The notes: a model not told the origin generated them from the letters alone. A stretch of 6,617 nucleotides of DNA from Acidimicrobiaceae bacterium (GCA_006515795.1 VFMC01000099.1:1-6617), one strand, 5' to 3'; shown: positions 1-5,953, numbered from the stretch's first letter. Numbers and translations: made by a program.

Positions 1-539
1 CTGGCAGCAACATGCGTCGCTCCGAAGCCCTCGAGCGGCGACAGATCGTTCACGCCGGGCACATGAGCGAGCAGGGCCACGATGATCGGGGTCGCCACCA
101 GGACGGCCGCAAGCGCGATCGACTTCATCGTCTTGGCGATGCCCTGGCGACCCATGTCGTGAGCGATCAATGCCGGGATCACGTAGCCGACACCCACGAA
201 CAGCGGAACGTCGTTCTCCCACAACCAGGGTCCCGATGGCGACAGCTTCAGCATCGCCGCCTGGATCGAGATCGACACGACGGCGAGCACCGTGAACTTC
301 GTGCGCCCGTACAACAGGAACCACCGCGGCAGGACCTTGTTGACGAAGGCGTAGGAGATGAACGCGTTGGCGATCGTGGCGACGATCACCGATGGGAAGA
401 TCAAGAAGATCGCCAGGTACCCGGGAACGACGATCGAACCCGTTGTCAGGTGACGACGTTCGTACAGCATCATCGATACGGCGACTCCGGCGATGAACGC
501 GAAACGAACGATCTCGACGGAGAGGAGGTAGTCATGCAC
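1..539 (-). CDS. pgsC: Poly-gamma-glutamate synthase membrane subunit PgsC/CapC (3' end cut by window edge)
   Basis: This is an integral membrane protein that partners the PgsB ligase in synthesis and export of poly-gamma-glutamate. Reading from GTG at 539 gives 179 codons, open to the window edge. Seen: hydrophobic stretches at about residues 8-25, 35-57, 83-99, 112-126 and 140-158; a Y-E-R-R segment (26-29) followed by TGSIVVPGYLA (33-43), matching the TERTG...GLVVPGYLA region of Bacillus PgsC; LLYGRTKF (75-82), matching its ILYGRRKF; and IPALIAHDMGRQGI (121-134), matching VPGLIANTIQRQGI. The GTG start follows the pgsB TAG stop with no gap, so translational coupling is likely; no clear ribosome binding site is visible. 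Bacillus PgsC is about 149 residues; this one has at least 20 more after the last membrane segment. An ATG at 535 is out of frame. A pgsA/capA-like gene would be expected further left. Confidence 0.9.
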   Translation of the reverse strand, partial: MHDYLLSVEIVRFAFIAGVAVSMMLYERRHLTTGSIVVPGYLAIFLIFPSVIVATIANAFISYAFVNKVLPRWFLLYGRTKFTVLAVVSISIQAAMLKLSPSGPWLWENDVPLFVGVGYVIPALIAHDMGRQGIAKTMKSIALAAVLVATPIIVALLAHVPGVNDLSPLEGFGATHVAA

Positions 540-1766
540 CTAGCACGCCACTGAGGTGAGGGCGGCCGACTCATCCGCCTGTTCGAGCTCCTCGGCAGCC
601 CATGGCGCCGCGACCGACTCGAAGTAGTCGAGCATCTGCTCGGCCTGGTGGTGACTGGTCGGTTGCTGGAGGATCATCCGGTCGACGATCTCATCGAGCG
701 ACGGATGGTGCTCGTCGCCAAGGTTCAGCACCCGCTCGCGCGGATAACCGTTCTCGAGGATGCGCTCGGTGACCAACGTCTCGTACGCACCGAAGGTGAC
801 CAGACGATCGAAGCTCAGGTCGCGCACACCGACGTCAGCGAACTGCATCGCCCGCCGCTGCCGGTCGGCGCGGTTGTTCAAGATGCCGACCGACGTGGTC
901 TTGTCGGTGATGTACGGAACGAGCTTCTCCATTGCCGCGACCATCGACTCGCGGTCGTTCACCGCGAACAGGTTGGCCCAGGTGACGTGCTTGCCGCCGA
1001 TCGCCAGCTCTTTGATCCGCAGCACACCGGGGTCGGGGTCGGCGCGCACCATTCCGCGCATCGCCACGTCGCGATCGATGCCGAGCATCTCGGAGATGAC
1101 GATTGCGATCGCGACGTTCTCCTTGAAGGCGATGTAGTCGAACCTGCCGATCTCGTCGTCGGTCACACAATCCGGGTCGGCAACCACCAGCTCGCTGCCG
1201 CGCTCGGTCGCCACCTCGCGCATGATCGCGAGGATCTCCACGTTCTGTTCCGAGGTGATCAGGGTCCCGTTCCACGGGCATGTCGACAGCAACGAGCGGG
1301 CTATCTCGGGCAACGTCTCACCCATCACGTCCTGATGGTCCTCGCGCACGTTCGTGAGCACGCCGATGTTCGAACGGACGATCATCCGCTCACTGATCGC
1401 CTGGTACTCCGGCTTGAGCGCCATGCACTCGATCACCAGTGCGTCCACGTCGGGCGTCACGTACTTGCGGGTGATCTCGATCTGCTCGAGGATCGTCGCC
1501 GGCCCGCGGCGGTGGATCGGTTCGTCGACGCCGCGACGGTTGATCACGGCAGCGGCGGTGCCCGTCGACTTGGCGATCGCCACGAGGCCGGCCTCGCGCA
1601 ACATGCCGGCGATGATCCGCGTGACCGTCGACTTGCCGCGGATCCCGTTCACGTGGATCCTCCAACGCAGCCCATCGACGAGACGCCGGTGGCGGATCGA
1701 TTCGCGTGTCCACCGGCCCATCAGCGAGCCCACGATCAAGAAACCCGCAAGCAAGAATATGGGCAC
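540..1766 (-). CDS. pgsB: Poly-gamma-glutamate synthase ATP-dependent ligase PgsB/CapB
   Basis: This is the cytoplasmic, membrane-tethered amide ligase that joins glutamates through gamma-carboxyl bonds using ATP; it resembles Mur ligases and acts with PgsC. It has 408 residues against about 393 in Bacillus. Seen in order: an N-terminal hydrophobic anchor (2-16); the P-loop GIRGKST (41-47); AKSTGTAA (65-72), matching GKTTGTDA; ECMALKPEY (113-121), matching ECMAVNPDY; NVREDHQDVMG (139-149); and further on PDPGVLRI and NNRADRQRRAMQFA, both recognisable in Bacillus PgsB. The GTG start at 1766 puts the hydrophobic anchor at the N-terminus as in the family; a GGAGGGG tract at 1781-1787 lies 14 bases upstream, rather far for a ribosome binding site, and no other in-frame start fits better. 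Oddity: the GVGNIHG-like motif near the C-terminus is replaced by QQPTSHH (367-373), followed by a roughly 35-residue acidic, Ala-rich tail. It abuts pgsC. Confidence 0.93.
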   Translation of the reverse strand: MPIFLLAGFLIVGSLMGRWTRESIRHRRLVDGLRWRIHVNGIRGKSTVTRIIAGMLREAGLVAIAKSTGTAAAVINRRGVDEPIHRRGPATILEQIEITRKYVTPDVDALVIECMALKPEYQAISERMIVRSNIGVLTNVREDHQDVMGETLPEIARSLLSTCPWNGTLITSEQNVEILAIMREVATERGSELVVADPDCVTDDEIGRFDYIAFKENVAIAIVISEMLGIDRDVAMRGMVRADPDPGVLRIKELAIGGKHVTWANLFAVNDRESMVAAMEKLVPYITDKTTSVGILNNRADRQRRAMQFADVGVRDLSFDRLVTFGAYETLVTERILENGYPRERVLNLGDEHHPSLDEIVDRMILQQPTSHHQAEQMLDYFESVAAPWAAEELEQADESAALTSVAC

Positions 1767-1832
1767 CGTCGTGTATCGGCCCCCTCCGCGAACCCTTCCA
1801 TTCCTCTATGTGGGGGGTTCCGGAGCCGATCG

Positions 1833-1847
1833 TGACCCCAGCGGTCA
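1833..1847. repeat. Inverted repeat TGACC-CCAGC-GGTCA, candidate operator
   Basis: This is a perfect palindrome with 5-base arms and a 5-base spacer, 15 bases in all, inside the divergent intergenic region. Size and symmetry fit a site for a dimeric helix-turn-helix repressor. Its right arm overlaps the minus-strand TTGACC hexamer at 1843-1848. A short palindrome like this can arise by chance, so it is only a candidate. Confidence 0.35.
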
Positions 1848-1910
1848 AGGGCGACCTCGCGAACACCGATGTCAACGCGTTCCACGATCGGTTTTCCGTC
1901 GGCGACGGGC

Positions 1911-1916
1911 AGAGGG
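1911..1916 (+). promoter_or_regulatory. Ribosome binding site of the discoidin gene
   Basis: AGAGGG lies 7 bases before the ATG at 1924 and matches the anti-Shine-Dalgarno complement well. It decides the start. The same frame stays open back to 1354, but that upstream part only reads the antisense of pgsB. Starting at 1924 also gives a clean signal peptide. Confidence 0.75.
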
Positions 1917-1923
1917 AAAGAGG

Positions 1924-3657
1924 ATGAACAGGCAGTCCAAACGTGTGGCGATGCTCCTCGGAGCAGGCGGCCTGGCGACGATGATCGTGCCATCGGGCAC
2001 GCGCGCCGACTCTGCCAACGCGCCTGTGCACCGGGTGGACCTCACCTTCGTCTGCCTCTCCGCCGGCTCCGTGCGAATCGCCGCGAGCAACGACAGCCCG
2101 CTCCCGGTGCAGGTGACTGCCGCCGAGGTCGGGTTGGCGACCACCGCCTCCGACGAGCTCCTGGCACTGTTCCCCCTGCTCGTCCCGGCGAGCAGCCACC
2201 GCGTGACCACCCGCGAACTCGCCGTTCCGGCGCACCGCCGCGGTGCGGCCCGTCATGGCCTGCTGCGGGCATTTCACGGCACATTGTCGCCGCGACGATG
2301 GACCGACGCGAACGGTCTGACCTACCGCTCGACCGGTGGGGTCGACCTGCAGAACGCCAAGGTCTGCGACACCTCGGCGGATGCCTTCGGCTCGGAAACC
2401 GGTACGACCGGAACCACCACCACGAGTGCCTCGCCGAACACCTCCACGGGCACCGCCTCGCCGATCTCCAGCGGGACGACACCGACGACCTCGAGCGCTG
2501 CGACCGACGAGCCGAGCTCGCAGGTCGACCCCGTCACGGCCGCGTCGTCGCCACCGGCGGGTCCCGCATCCCCGGCGACGTCGGGCGTCGGTGGAGCGAC
2601 CGACACCCCGAGCACCACCGCACCTTCGAGAACGACCACGACCACGTCGCCGATCGTAACGACCGCCCCTGCGCCGACGGTCCCCGCGACCACTGCGCCC
2701 GCGACCACGGCTCCAGCCACCACCACGACTGCCGCGCCAGGACCGTTCGTCGAGGTCGAGCCGATAAGCGTGCGCAGCACGACCAACTCGCAACTGGCGC
2801 CGATGGCGTTCGATCACCGCTCCGACACGGCCTTCGTCACCCAGATGGAGCAAGGCTCGCCGCCGACCTGGGCATGGGTCTCGGCCGACCTCGGGAGGGC
2901 GGTGGCGCTGAGCCGGATCGAGTGGATGTGGACGACCGCGGGCTCGGCCGATGACGCGTCGATCCGTACTTCGACCGACGGATCAGCCTGGACGGTGCTG
3001 GCGCCGATGATCGATGGTCCACCGGGTCAGTGGATGGGGCACAACACCCCGACGACAGCGCGGTACGTGCGCTTCTACTTCCGCAATCCGCGGCGCGATG
3101 CGCAACTCGGCAACCTGGCCGAGGTCCGGATGCTGGCTGCTCCCGATGCCGCCGGGCTGGCCGACCCGACCGCGCCAGCGGCTCCGTACGGTCGGCCATC
3201 GATGGAGACACGAGATCTCACGCCGCTGCCGCCCGACCCCGGCACCGCACCGACGGGCACGCTCGCCACGATCGTGGCATCGAATCGCTCGTCGAACTCG
3301 GCAGTCGGGTCGTCGAGACGCGCCCTCGACGGTGACGCGACCACAGCGTGGCGCACGTCGATGGCGGTGGCTCCGTGGACCGGATGGGTGAGCTTCGACC
3401 TCGGCGTCGTATCACCGCTGCGAACGGTGCAGTGGATGATCTCCCAGCCGGACGCGGCCGACTCGTATCGAGTCCAGGTGTCGGCTGACGGCAGTTCTTG
3501 GACCACGGTGGCGATCCAGTCCAACCCAGCTACGGCCGACCAGTGGCTCACGCTCCCGGTGGAGGTGGACGCCCGTCACGTGAGGTTCTACTTCCGCAAC
3601 CCCGGCCTCGACGCCAACGTCGGACAGCTGAGCGAGGTGCGCATCTTCGTGGCGTGA
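1924..3657 (+). CDS. Predicted secreted protein with two tandem discoidin (F5/8 type C-like) domains
   Basis: This 577-residue protein is predicted to be exported and to bind carbohydrate or another surface ligand; no catalytic domain is visible. Residues 1-28 look like a signal peptide: basic start (RQSKR), hydrophobic core 8-22, likely cleavage after A28 (TRA). Residues 29-150 form an unrecognised, probably beta-rich domain with the protein's only two cysteines, C44 and C148, near its ends. Residues 157-271 are a Thr/Ser/Pro/Ala linker. Residues about 277-406 and 445-577 are similar to each other: each has a W-V-S-x-DLG segment, an S-x-DGS-x-W-T core and a C-terminal VRFYFRNP-x2-DA-x2-G-x-L-x-EVR block. 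This is the discoidin-like beta-sandwich pattern, often a galactose or other sugar binder. No sortase signal or C-terminal membrane anchor is present. It is divergent from pgsB and convergent with glmM. The domain call is by pattern, and the ligand is unknown. Confidence 0.85.
   Translation: MNRQSKRVAMLLGAGGLATMIVPSGTRADSANAPVHRVDLTFVCLSAGSVRIAASNDSPLPVQVTAAEVGLATTASDELLALFPLLVPASSHRVTTRELAVPAHRRGAARHGLLRAFHGTLSPRRWTDANGLTYRSTGGVDLQNAKVCDTSADAFGSETGTTGTTTTSASPNTSTGTASPISSGTTPTTSSAATDEPSSQVDPVTAASSPPAGPASPATSGVGGATDTPSTTAPSRTTTTTSPIVTTAPAPTVPATTAPATTAPATTTTAAPGPFVEVEPISVRSTTNSQLAPMAFDHRSDTAFVTQMEQGSPPTWAWVSADLGRAVALSRIEWMWTTAGSADDASIRTSTDGSAWTVLAPMIDGPPGQWMGHNTPTTARYVRFYFRNPRRDAQLGNLAEVRMLAAPDAAGLADPTAPAAPYGRPSMETRDLTPLPPDPGTAPTGTLATIVASNRSSNSAVGSSRRALDGDATTAWRTSMAVAPWTGWVSFDLGVVSPLRTVQWMISQPDAADSYRVQVSADGSSWTTVAIQSNPATADQWLTLPVEVDARHVRFYFRNPGLDANVGQLSEVRIFVA
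2392..2736 (+). repeat. Low-complexity Thr/Ser/Pro/Ala linker coding tract
   Basis: This encodes residues 157-271 of the discoidin protein, made almost only of Thr, Ser, Pro, Ala and Gly. At 2683-2727 it holds three imperfect 15-base units encoding PATTA, PATTA and PATTT. Such tracts act as extended linkers between exported domains and may be O-mannosylated in Actinobacteria. Slippage in the repeat could vary linker length among strains. The linker role is inferred from composition and from its place between two folded regions. Confidence 0.75.
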
Positions 3658-3667
3658 TCGGGCTTGG

Positions 3668-3681
3668 TCGGCATCAGCCGA
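3668..3681. terminator. Short hairpin at the convergent gene junction (weak terminator candidate)
   Basis: TCGGC-ATCA-GCCGA forms a 5-base-pair stem with a 4-base loop. The loop contains the glmM stop codon (3674-3676), and the element covers most of the 16-base gap between the two converging genes. It could fold in transcripts from either side. No T-tract follows on either strand, so it is not a classic intrinsic terminator. Confidence 0.22.
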
Positions 3682-4978
3682 AACGGGCGTGCACCACTTC
3701 GGCGAGCTGCTCGGCGGTCGCCTGGGCGAGCTCGTGGGTGGCTGCCTCGACCATCACCCGGATCAGCGGCTCGGTGCCACTCGCCCGGATGAGCACACGA
3801 CCATCTCCGGCCAGGCCCCTCTCGGCTGCACCGATCTCGGCGGAGAGCTCGTCGGCAGCGCGTGGGTGGCGGTGAGCGACCCGCACGTTGAGCAGGACCT
3901 GCGGGTAGCTGGTCATCACCTCGGCGGCAAGGTCGGCAAGCCGGCGGTGCTGCTGGTTGACGGACTGGGCCAGGCGCAACCCCGCCAGCAACCCGTCGCC
4001 GGTGGTCGCGTGCCGACGGTAGATGATGTGACCACTCTGCTCGCCGCCGATCGACCATCCACCGGCATCGAGCGCTTCCAGCACGTATCGATCGCCGACA
4101 GCCGTGGCCACGACCGTGATGCCGGCCGACTCCATCGCCCGGTGGAAGCCGAGGTTGCTCATGACCGTGACCACCACGGTGTTGTCGATGAGCTCTCCCA
4201 ATTCCATGAGGTGGAGCGCGGCGAGGGCGATGAGGCGGTCGCCGTCGATCACCCGCCCGAGATGATCTACAGCGATCACGCGATCGCCGTCGCCGTCGAA
4301 GGCAAGACCGATGTCGGCTCCCTGTGCCACCACGGCCGCGGCGAGCGATCTCGGCGCAGTTGCCCCGCACCTGTCGTTGATGTTCCTGCCGTTTGGCGAA
4401 GCGTGGATCACTACCACGCCGGCACCGGCCGCCCGCACGACCTCGGGAGCCACGTGTGACATGGCACCGTTGGCGCAGTCGAGCACGACGCGGAGCCCGG
4501 CAAGCCCCTGTGGCGCGCAAAGTGCGAGCAACCTCGCGCAATACGTCTCGCCGGCGTCGGCTTGATCGCAGCGCACCGGCGCGGCGACCTGAACGGGACC
4601 AGGAGGGATCGCAACCTCGATCGACCGCTCCACGTCGTCGGTGAGCTTCAAGCCGCCAGCGGCGAAGACCTTCACCCCGTTGTCGTGGTACGGGTTGTGC
4701 GACGCGGTGATCATCGCCGCTGGACGTCCAAGGCGCTGCGACTCGGCCGCCAGGCCCGGCGTGGGGAACACGCCCAGCGACAAGGGTGACGCGCCGCCGG
4801 CGACGAGGCCGGAGGCGAACGCTTCCTCGAGCGCCGGACCGGATTCGCGGGTGTCGCGAGCGATCAACCAAGAACCGCCCCCGAGCACCGCGGCTGCCGC
4901 GTGCCCGAGGCGAGCGACGTAGTCGAGTGAGAGCTCGGTGCCGAACCGACCGCGAACACCGTCAGTGCCGAACTTCAT
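3674..4978 (-). CDS. glmM: Phosphoglucosamine mutase GlmM
   Basis: This cytoplasmic enzyme converts glucosamine-6-phosphate to glucosamine-1-phosphate, on the way to UDP-N-acetylglucosamine for peptidoglycan. It has 434 residues, slightly under the usual 445 or so. All four hallmark sites of the alpha-D-phosphohexomutase family are visible: TASHNP (91-96) with phosphoserine S93; the magnesium loop DGDGDR (228-233); the sugar-binding loop GGEQSG (311-316), here with Gln where Escherichia coli has Asn; and the phosphate-binding loop RASGTEP (398-404). The N-terminal FGTDGVRGRFG is also typical. The ATG at 4978 puts this motif at residue 3; the frame stays open upstream only as a shadow of rpsI. 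The start lies 31 bases after the rpsI stop, with only a weak ribosome binding site, so it is probably co-transcribed with rplM-rpsI. The mutase is activated by phosphorylation of the active serine, as known for the family. Confidence 0.97.
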   Translation of the reverse strand: MKFGTDGVRGRFGTELSLDYVARLGHAAAAVLGGGSWLIARDTRESGPALEEAFASGLVAGGASPLSLGVFPTPGLAAESQRLGRPAAMITASHNPYHDNGVKVFAAGGLKLTDDVERSIEVAIPPGPVQVAAPVRCDQADAGETYCARLLALCAPQGLAGLRVVLDCANGAMSHVAPEVVRAAGAGVVVIHASPNGRNINDRCGATAPRSLAAAVVAQGADIGLAFDGDGDRVIAVDHLGRVIDGDRLIALAALHLMELGELIDNTVVVTVMSNLGFHRAMESAGITVVATAVGDRYVLEALDAGGWSIGGEQSGHIIYRRHATTGDGLLAGLRLAQSVNQQHRRLADLAAEVMTSYPQVLLNVRVAHRHPRAADELSAEIGAAERGLAGDGRVLIRASGTEPLIRVMVEAATHELAQATAEQLAEVVHARFG

Positions 4979-5009
4979 GTCTCGGCCGGAATCGGGCCAG
5001 AGCGCCAGA

Positions 5010-5405
5010 TCAGCGCTTGGTGTACTGCTTGGCCTTGCGGGCCTTGACGAGACCGTACTTCTTGCTTTCCTTCTTGCGCGGGTCGCGGGTGAGCAAACCG
5101 GCCTTCTTGAGTGCCGGGCGGCTCTCGGGATCGATCTCGACCAGCGACCGGGCGATGGCCATGCGCAGCGCGCCGGCCTGACCGCTGACACCGCCACCAT
5201 GCATGGTGGCATCGACGTCGTAGCTCTGCTCGGTGTCGGTGACGCGCAACGCCTCGGACACGACCATTCGTTGCACCGCCGTGGTGAAGTAGGCCTCGAA
5301 CGGCCGGCCATTGATGGTGTGCACTCCGGTGCCCGGGCGCAGCCGGGCTCGGGCTACGGCTTCCTTGCGGCGGCCGGTGGTCTGGGTGAGTGGCTTCGTG
5401 GCCAT
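5010..5405 (-). CDS. rpsI: 30S ribosomal protein uS9
   Basis: This 131-residue protein is a small-subunit component whose C-terminal tail reaches the P-site tRNA. Seen: GRRKEAVARARL (11-22) at the start of the conserved domain; GRPFEAYF; the glycine-rich GGGVSGQAGALRMAIARSL loop; and the basic tail containing RDPRKKESKKYGL and ending in QYTKR, the expected C-terminus for the family (usually Q-Y/F-S-K-R; Thr here is conservative). The ATG at 5405 is chosen because it gives the normal length and has GGAAAGAG about 10 bases upstream; the frame continues to 5498 but only through the end of rplM. It lies 25 bases after rplM in the conserved uL13-uS9 pair. Confidence 0.97.
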   Translation of the reverse strand: MATKPLTQTTGRRKEAVARARLRPGTGVHTINGRPFEAYFTTAVQRMVVSEALRVTDTEQSYDVDATMHGGGVSGQAGALRMAIARSLVEIDPESRPALKKAGLLTRDPRKKESKKYGLVKARKAKQYTKR

Positions 5406-5430
5406 GGTGGTGCAGCTCTTTCCGAGATCC

Positions 5431-5877
5431 TCAGCGAGCCTTGGCTGCTGCGAGTTCGAGTACGACGGGGTTCTGTGCGGCGTGCGGATGCTCGGCACCG
5501 GGATACACCTTCAGCTTCTTGATCTGCTGGCGGCCGAGGGGGCCCTTGGGCAACATGCCGCGCACGCTGAGGCGAATCGCGTCGGCCGGCTTGCGGCCGA
5601 GCAGGCTGCCGTAGCTCTCGCTCTTGAGGCCACCGGGATAGCCGCTGTAGCGGTGCACCATCTCGGAGTCGGCCTTGCCGCTGGTGAGCACGACCTTGGC
5701 GGCGTTGATGATGACGACGTGGTCGCCCGTGTCGATGTGCGGGGCGAAAATCGGCTTGTGCTTGCCGCGCAGCACCCGGGCCACTTCGGTGCACATGCGA
5801 CCGAGGATGAGGCCTTCCGCGTCGACGACGTGCCAGGCATGGGTGATCTCGCTTGCTTTCGGGGTGTACGTGCGCAT
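5431..5877 (-). CDS. rplM: 50S ribosomal protein uL13
   Basis: This 148-residue large-subunit protein binds 23S rRNA early in assembly. Seen: an N-terminal MRTYTPK start; the W-x-VVDAEGLILGRM segment (15-28) with the conserved A-x3-LGR pattern; GDHVVIINAAKVVLTSGKA (51 onward); SYGSLLGRKPADAIRLSVRG; and MLPKGPLGR followed by KLKVYPGAEHPHAAQ, the family signature near the C-terminus. The ATG at 5877 has AAGGA at 5884-5888, 6 bases upstream. A longer in-frame reading back to 6429 only shadows the glycosyltransferase. It is first in an rplM-rpsI-glmM run and has its own promoter in the 98-base gap upstream. In Escherichia coli, uL13 represses its own mRNA; whether that applies here is open. Confidence 0.97.
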   Translation of the reverse strand: MRTYTPKASEITHAWHVVDAEGLILGRMCTEVARVLRGKHKPIFAPHIDTGDHVVIINAAKVVLTSGKADSEMVHRYSGYPGGLKSESYGSLLGRKPADAIRLSVRGMLPKGPLGRQQIKKLKVYPGAEHPHAAQNPVVLELAAAKAR

Positions 5878-5893
5878 CTCGAATCCTTCGACA

Positions 5894-5912
5894 CCGGGCG
5901 CGAGAGCGCCGG
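5894..5912 (-). promoter_or_regulatory. Hairpin in the predicted rplM leader
   Basis: On the minus strand GGCGC-TCTC-GCGCC is a perfect 5-base-pair GC stem with a 4-base loop, extended by two more pairs (CC with GG) across a single bulged C. It begins only a few bases after the transcription start expected from the promoter and ends 16 bases before the rplM ATG, just upstream of the ribosome binding site. It could stabilise the mRNA 5' end or be part of a uL13 binding site. The stem is seen directly; the role is inference. Confidence 0.45.
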
Positions 5913-5923
5913 GGAACCGTGAA

Positions 5924-5953
5924 ATGATACGGGCTCCTGCCGGAAAGCGGCAA
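5924..5953 (-). promoter_or_regulatory. Sigma-70-type promoter for rplM-rpsI-glmM
   Basis: On the minus strand a TTGCCG -35 box (5948-5953) is followed by an 18-base spacer and a TATCAT -10 box (5924-5929). The -10 matches the TATAAT consensus at 5 of 6 positions and the -35 matches TTGACA at 4 of 6. Start of transcription should fall near 5917, giving a leader of about 40 bases before the rplM ATG. The TATCAT is also one of the few AT-rich spots in this GC-rich DNA. An inverted repeat, TGCCG-N5-CGGCA (5938-5952), lies between and over the promoter boxes. Confidence 0.7.
5938..5952. repeat. Inverted repeat TGCCG-GAAAG-CGGCA within the rplM promoter
   Basis: This is a perfect 5-base-arm palindrome with a 5-base spacer. 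One arm overlaps the -35 box, and the rest sits in the spacer toward the -10. It could be an operator for a dimeric regulator or a stem in the 3' end of the upstream glycosyltransferase mRNA. It lacks a T-tract, so it does not look like an intrinsic terminator. Chance is possible at this length. Confidence 0.3.

Larger units (their letters stand above)
1767..1923. promoter_or_regulatory. Divergent intergenic control region between pgsB and the discoidin gene
   Basis: These 157 bases separate two genes read in opposite directions, so both promoters must lie here or inside the genes. No convincing -35/-10 pair was found for either side. On the minus strand there is an exact TTGACA at 1870-1875 and a TTGACC at 1843-1848, but the hexamers 17 bases downstream (GCCCTT and CTCCGG) are not -10-like. 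The region also holds two inverted repeats: TGACC-N5-GGTCA at 1833-1847, and ccgatcgtg (1826-1834) with its exact complement at 1883-1891. This arrangement would suit a shared regulator. The regulatory role is inferred from gene orientation and is not shown by recognised elements. Confidence 0.5.

Noticed and set aside
12..554. Plus-strand open frame of 180 codons at the left edge
   Set aside because: Its product is charged, low-complexity and unlike any family, while the minus strand encodes a membrane protein matching PgsC over its whole length.
1789..1821. gaaccc...gggttc inverted repeat upstream of pgsB, considered as a hairpin
   Set aside because: The arms are only 6 bases with a loop of about 20, and the run of G residues lets several registers pair, so it is not convincing as a structure.
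648..1835. Long plus-strand open frame of 395 codons antisense to pgsB
   Set aside because: It is rich in Asp, His, Arg and Val with no recognisable domain, and it lies opposite a clearly conserved pgsB. High GC keeps stops out of the opposite frame.
1843..1875. TTGACA and TTGACC on the minus strand, considered as pgsB promoter -35 boxes
   Set aside because: At 16-18 base spacing there is no -10-like hexamer; both downstream positions are GC-rich.
1354..1923. Longer start for the discoidin gene
   Set aside because: The extension is antisense to pgsB and would bury the signal peptide. ATG 1924 has a good ribosome binding site and a clean signal sequence.
1390..2853. Minus-strand open frame of 487 codons under the discoidin gene and into pgsB
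   Set aside because: Its product is mostly Arg and Gly repeats produced by reading Thr/Ser/Ala/Pro codons in reverse, and it overlaps two well-supported genes.
3588..4871. Minus-strand frame of 427 codons overlapping glmM
   Set aside because: It is Arg-rich and without domains, in a different frame from the glmM reading that carries all four catalytic motifs.
4979..5311. Longer start for glmM reaching into rpsI
   Set aside because: The added residues only read rpsI in another frame; GlmM homologues begin just before the FGTDG motif.
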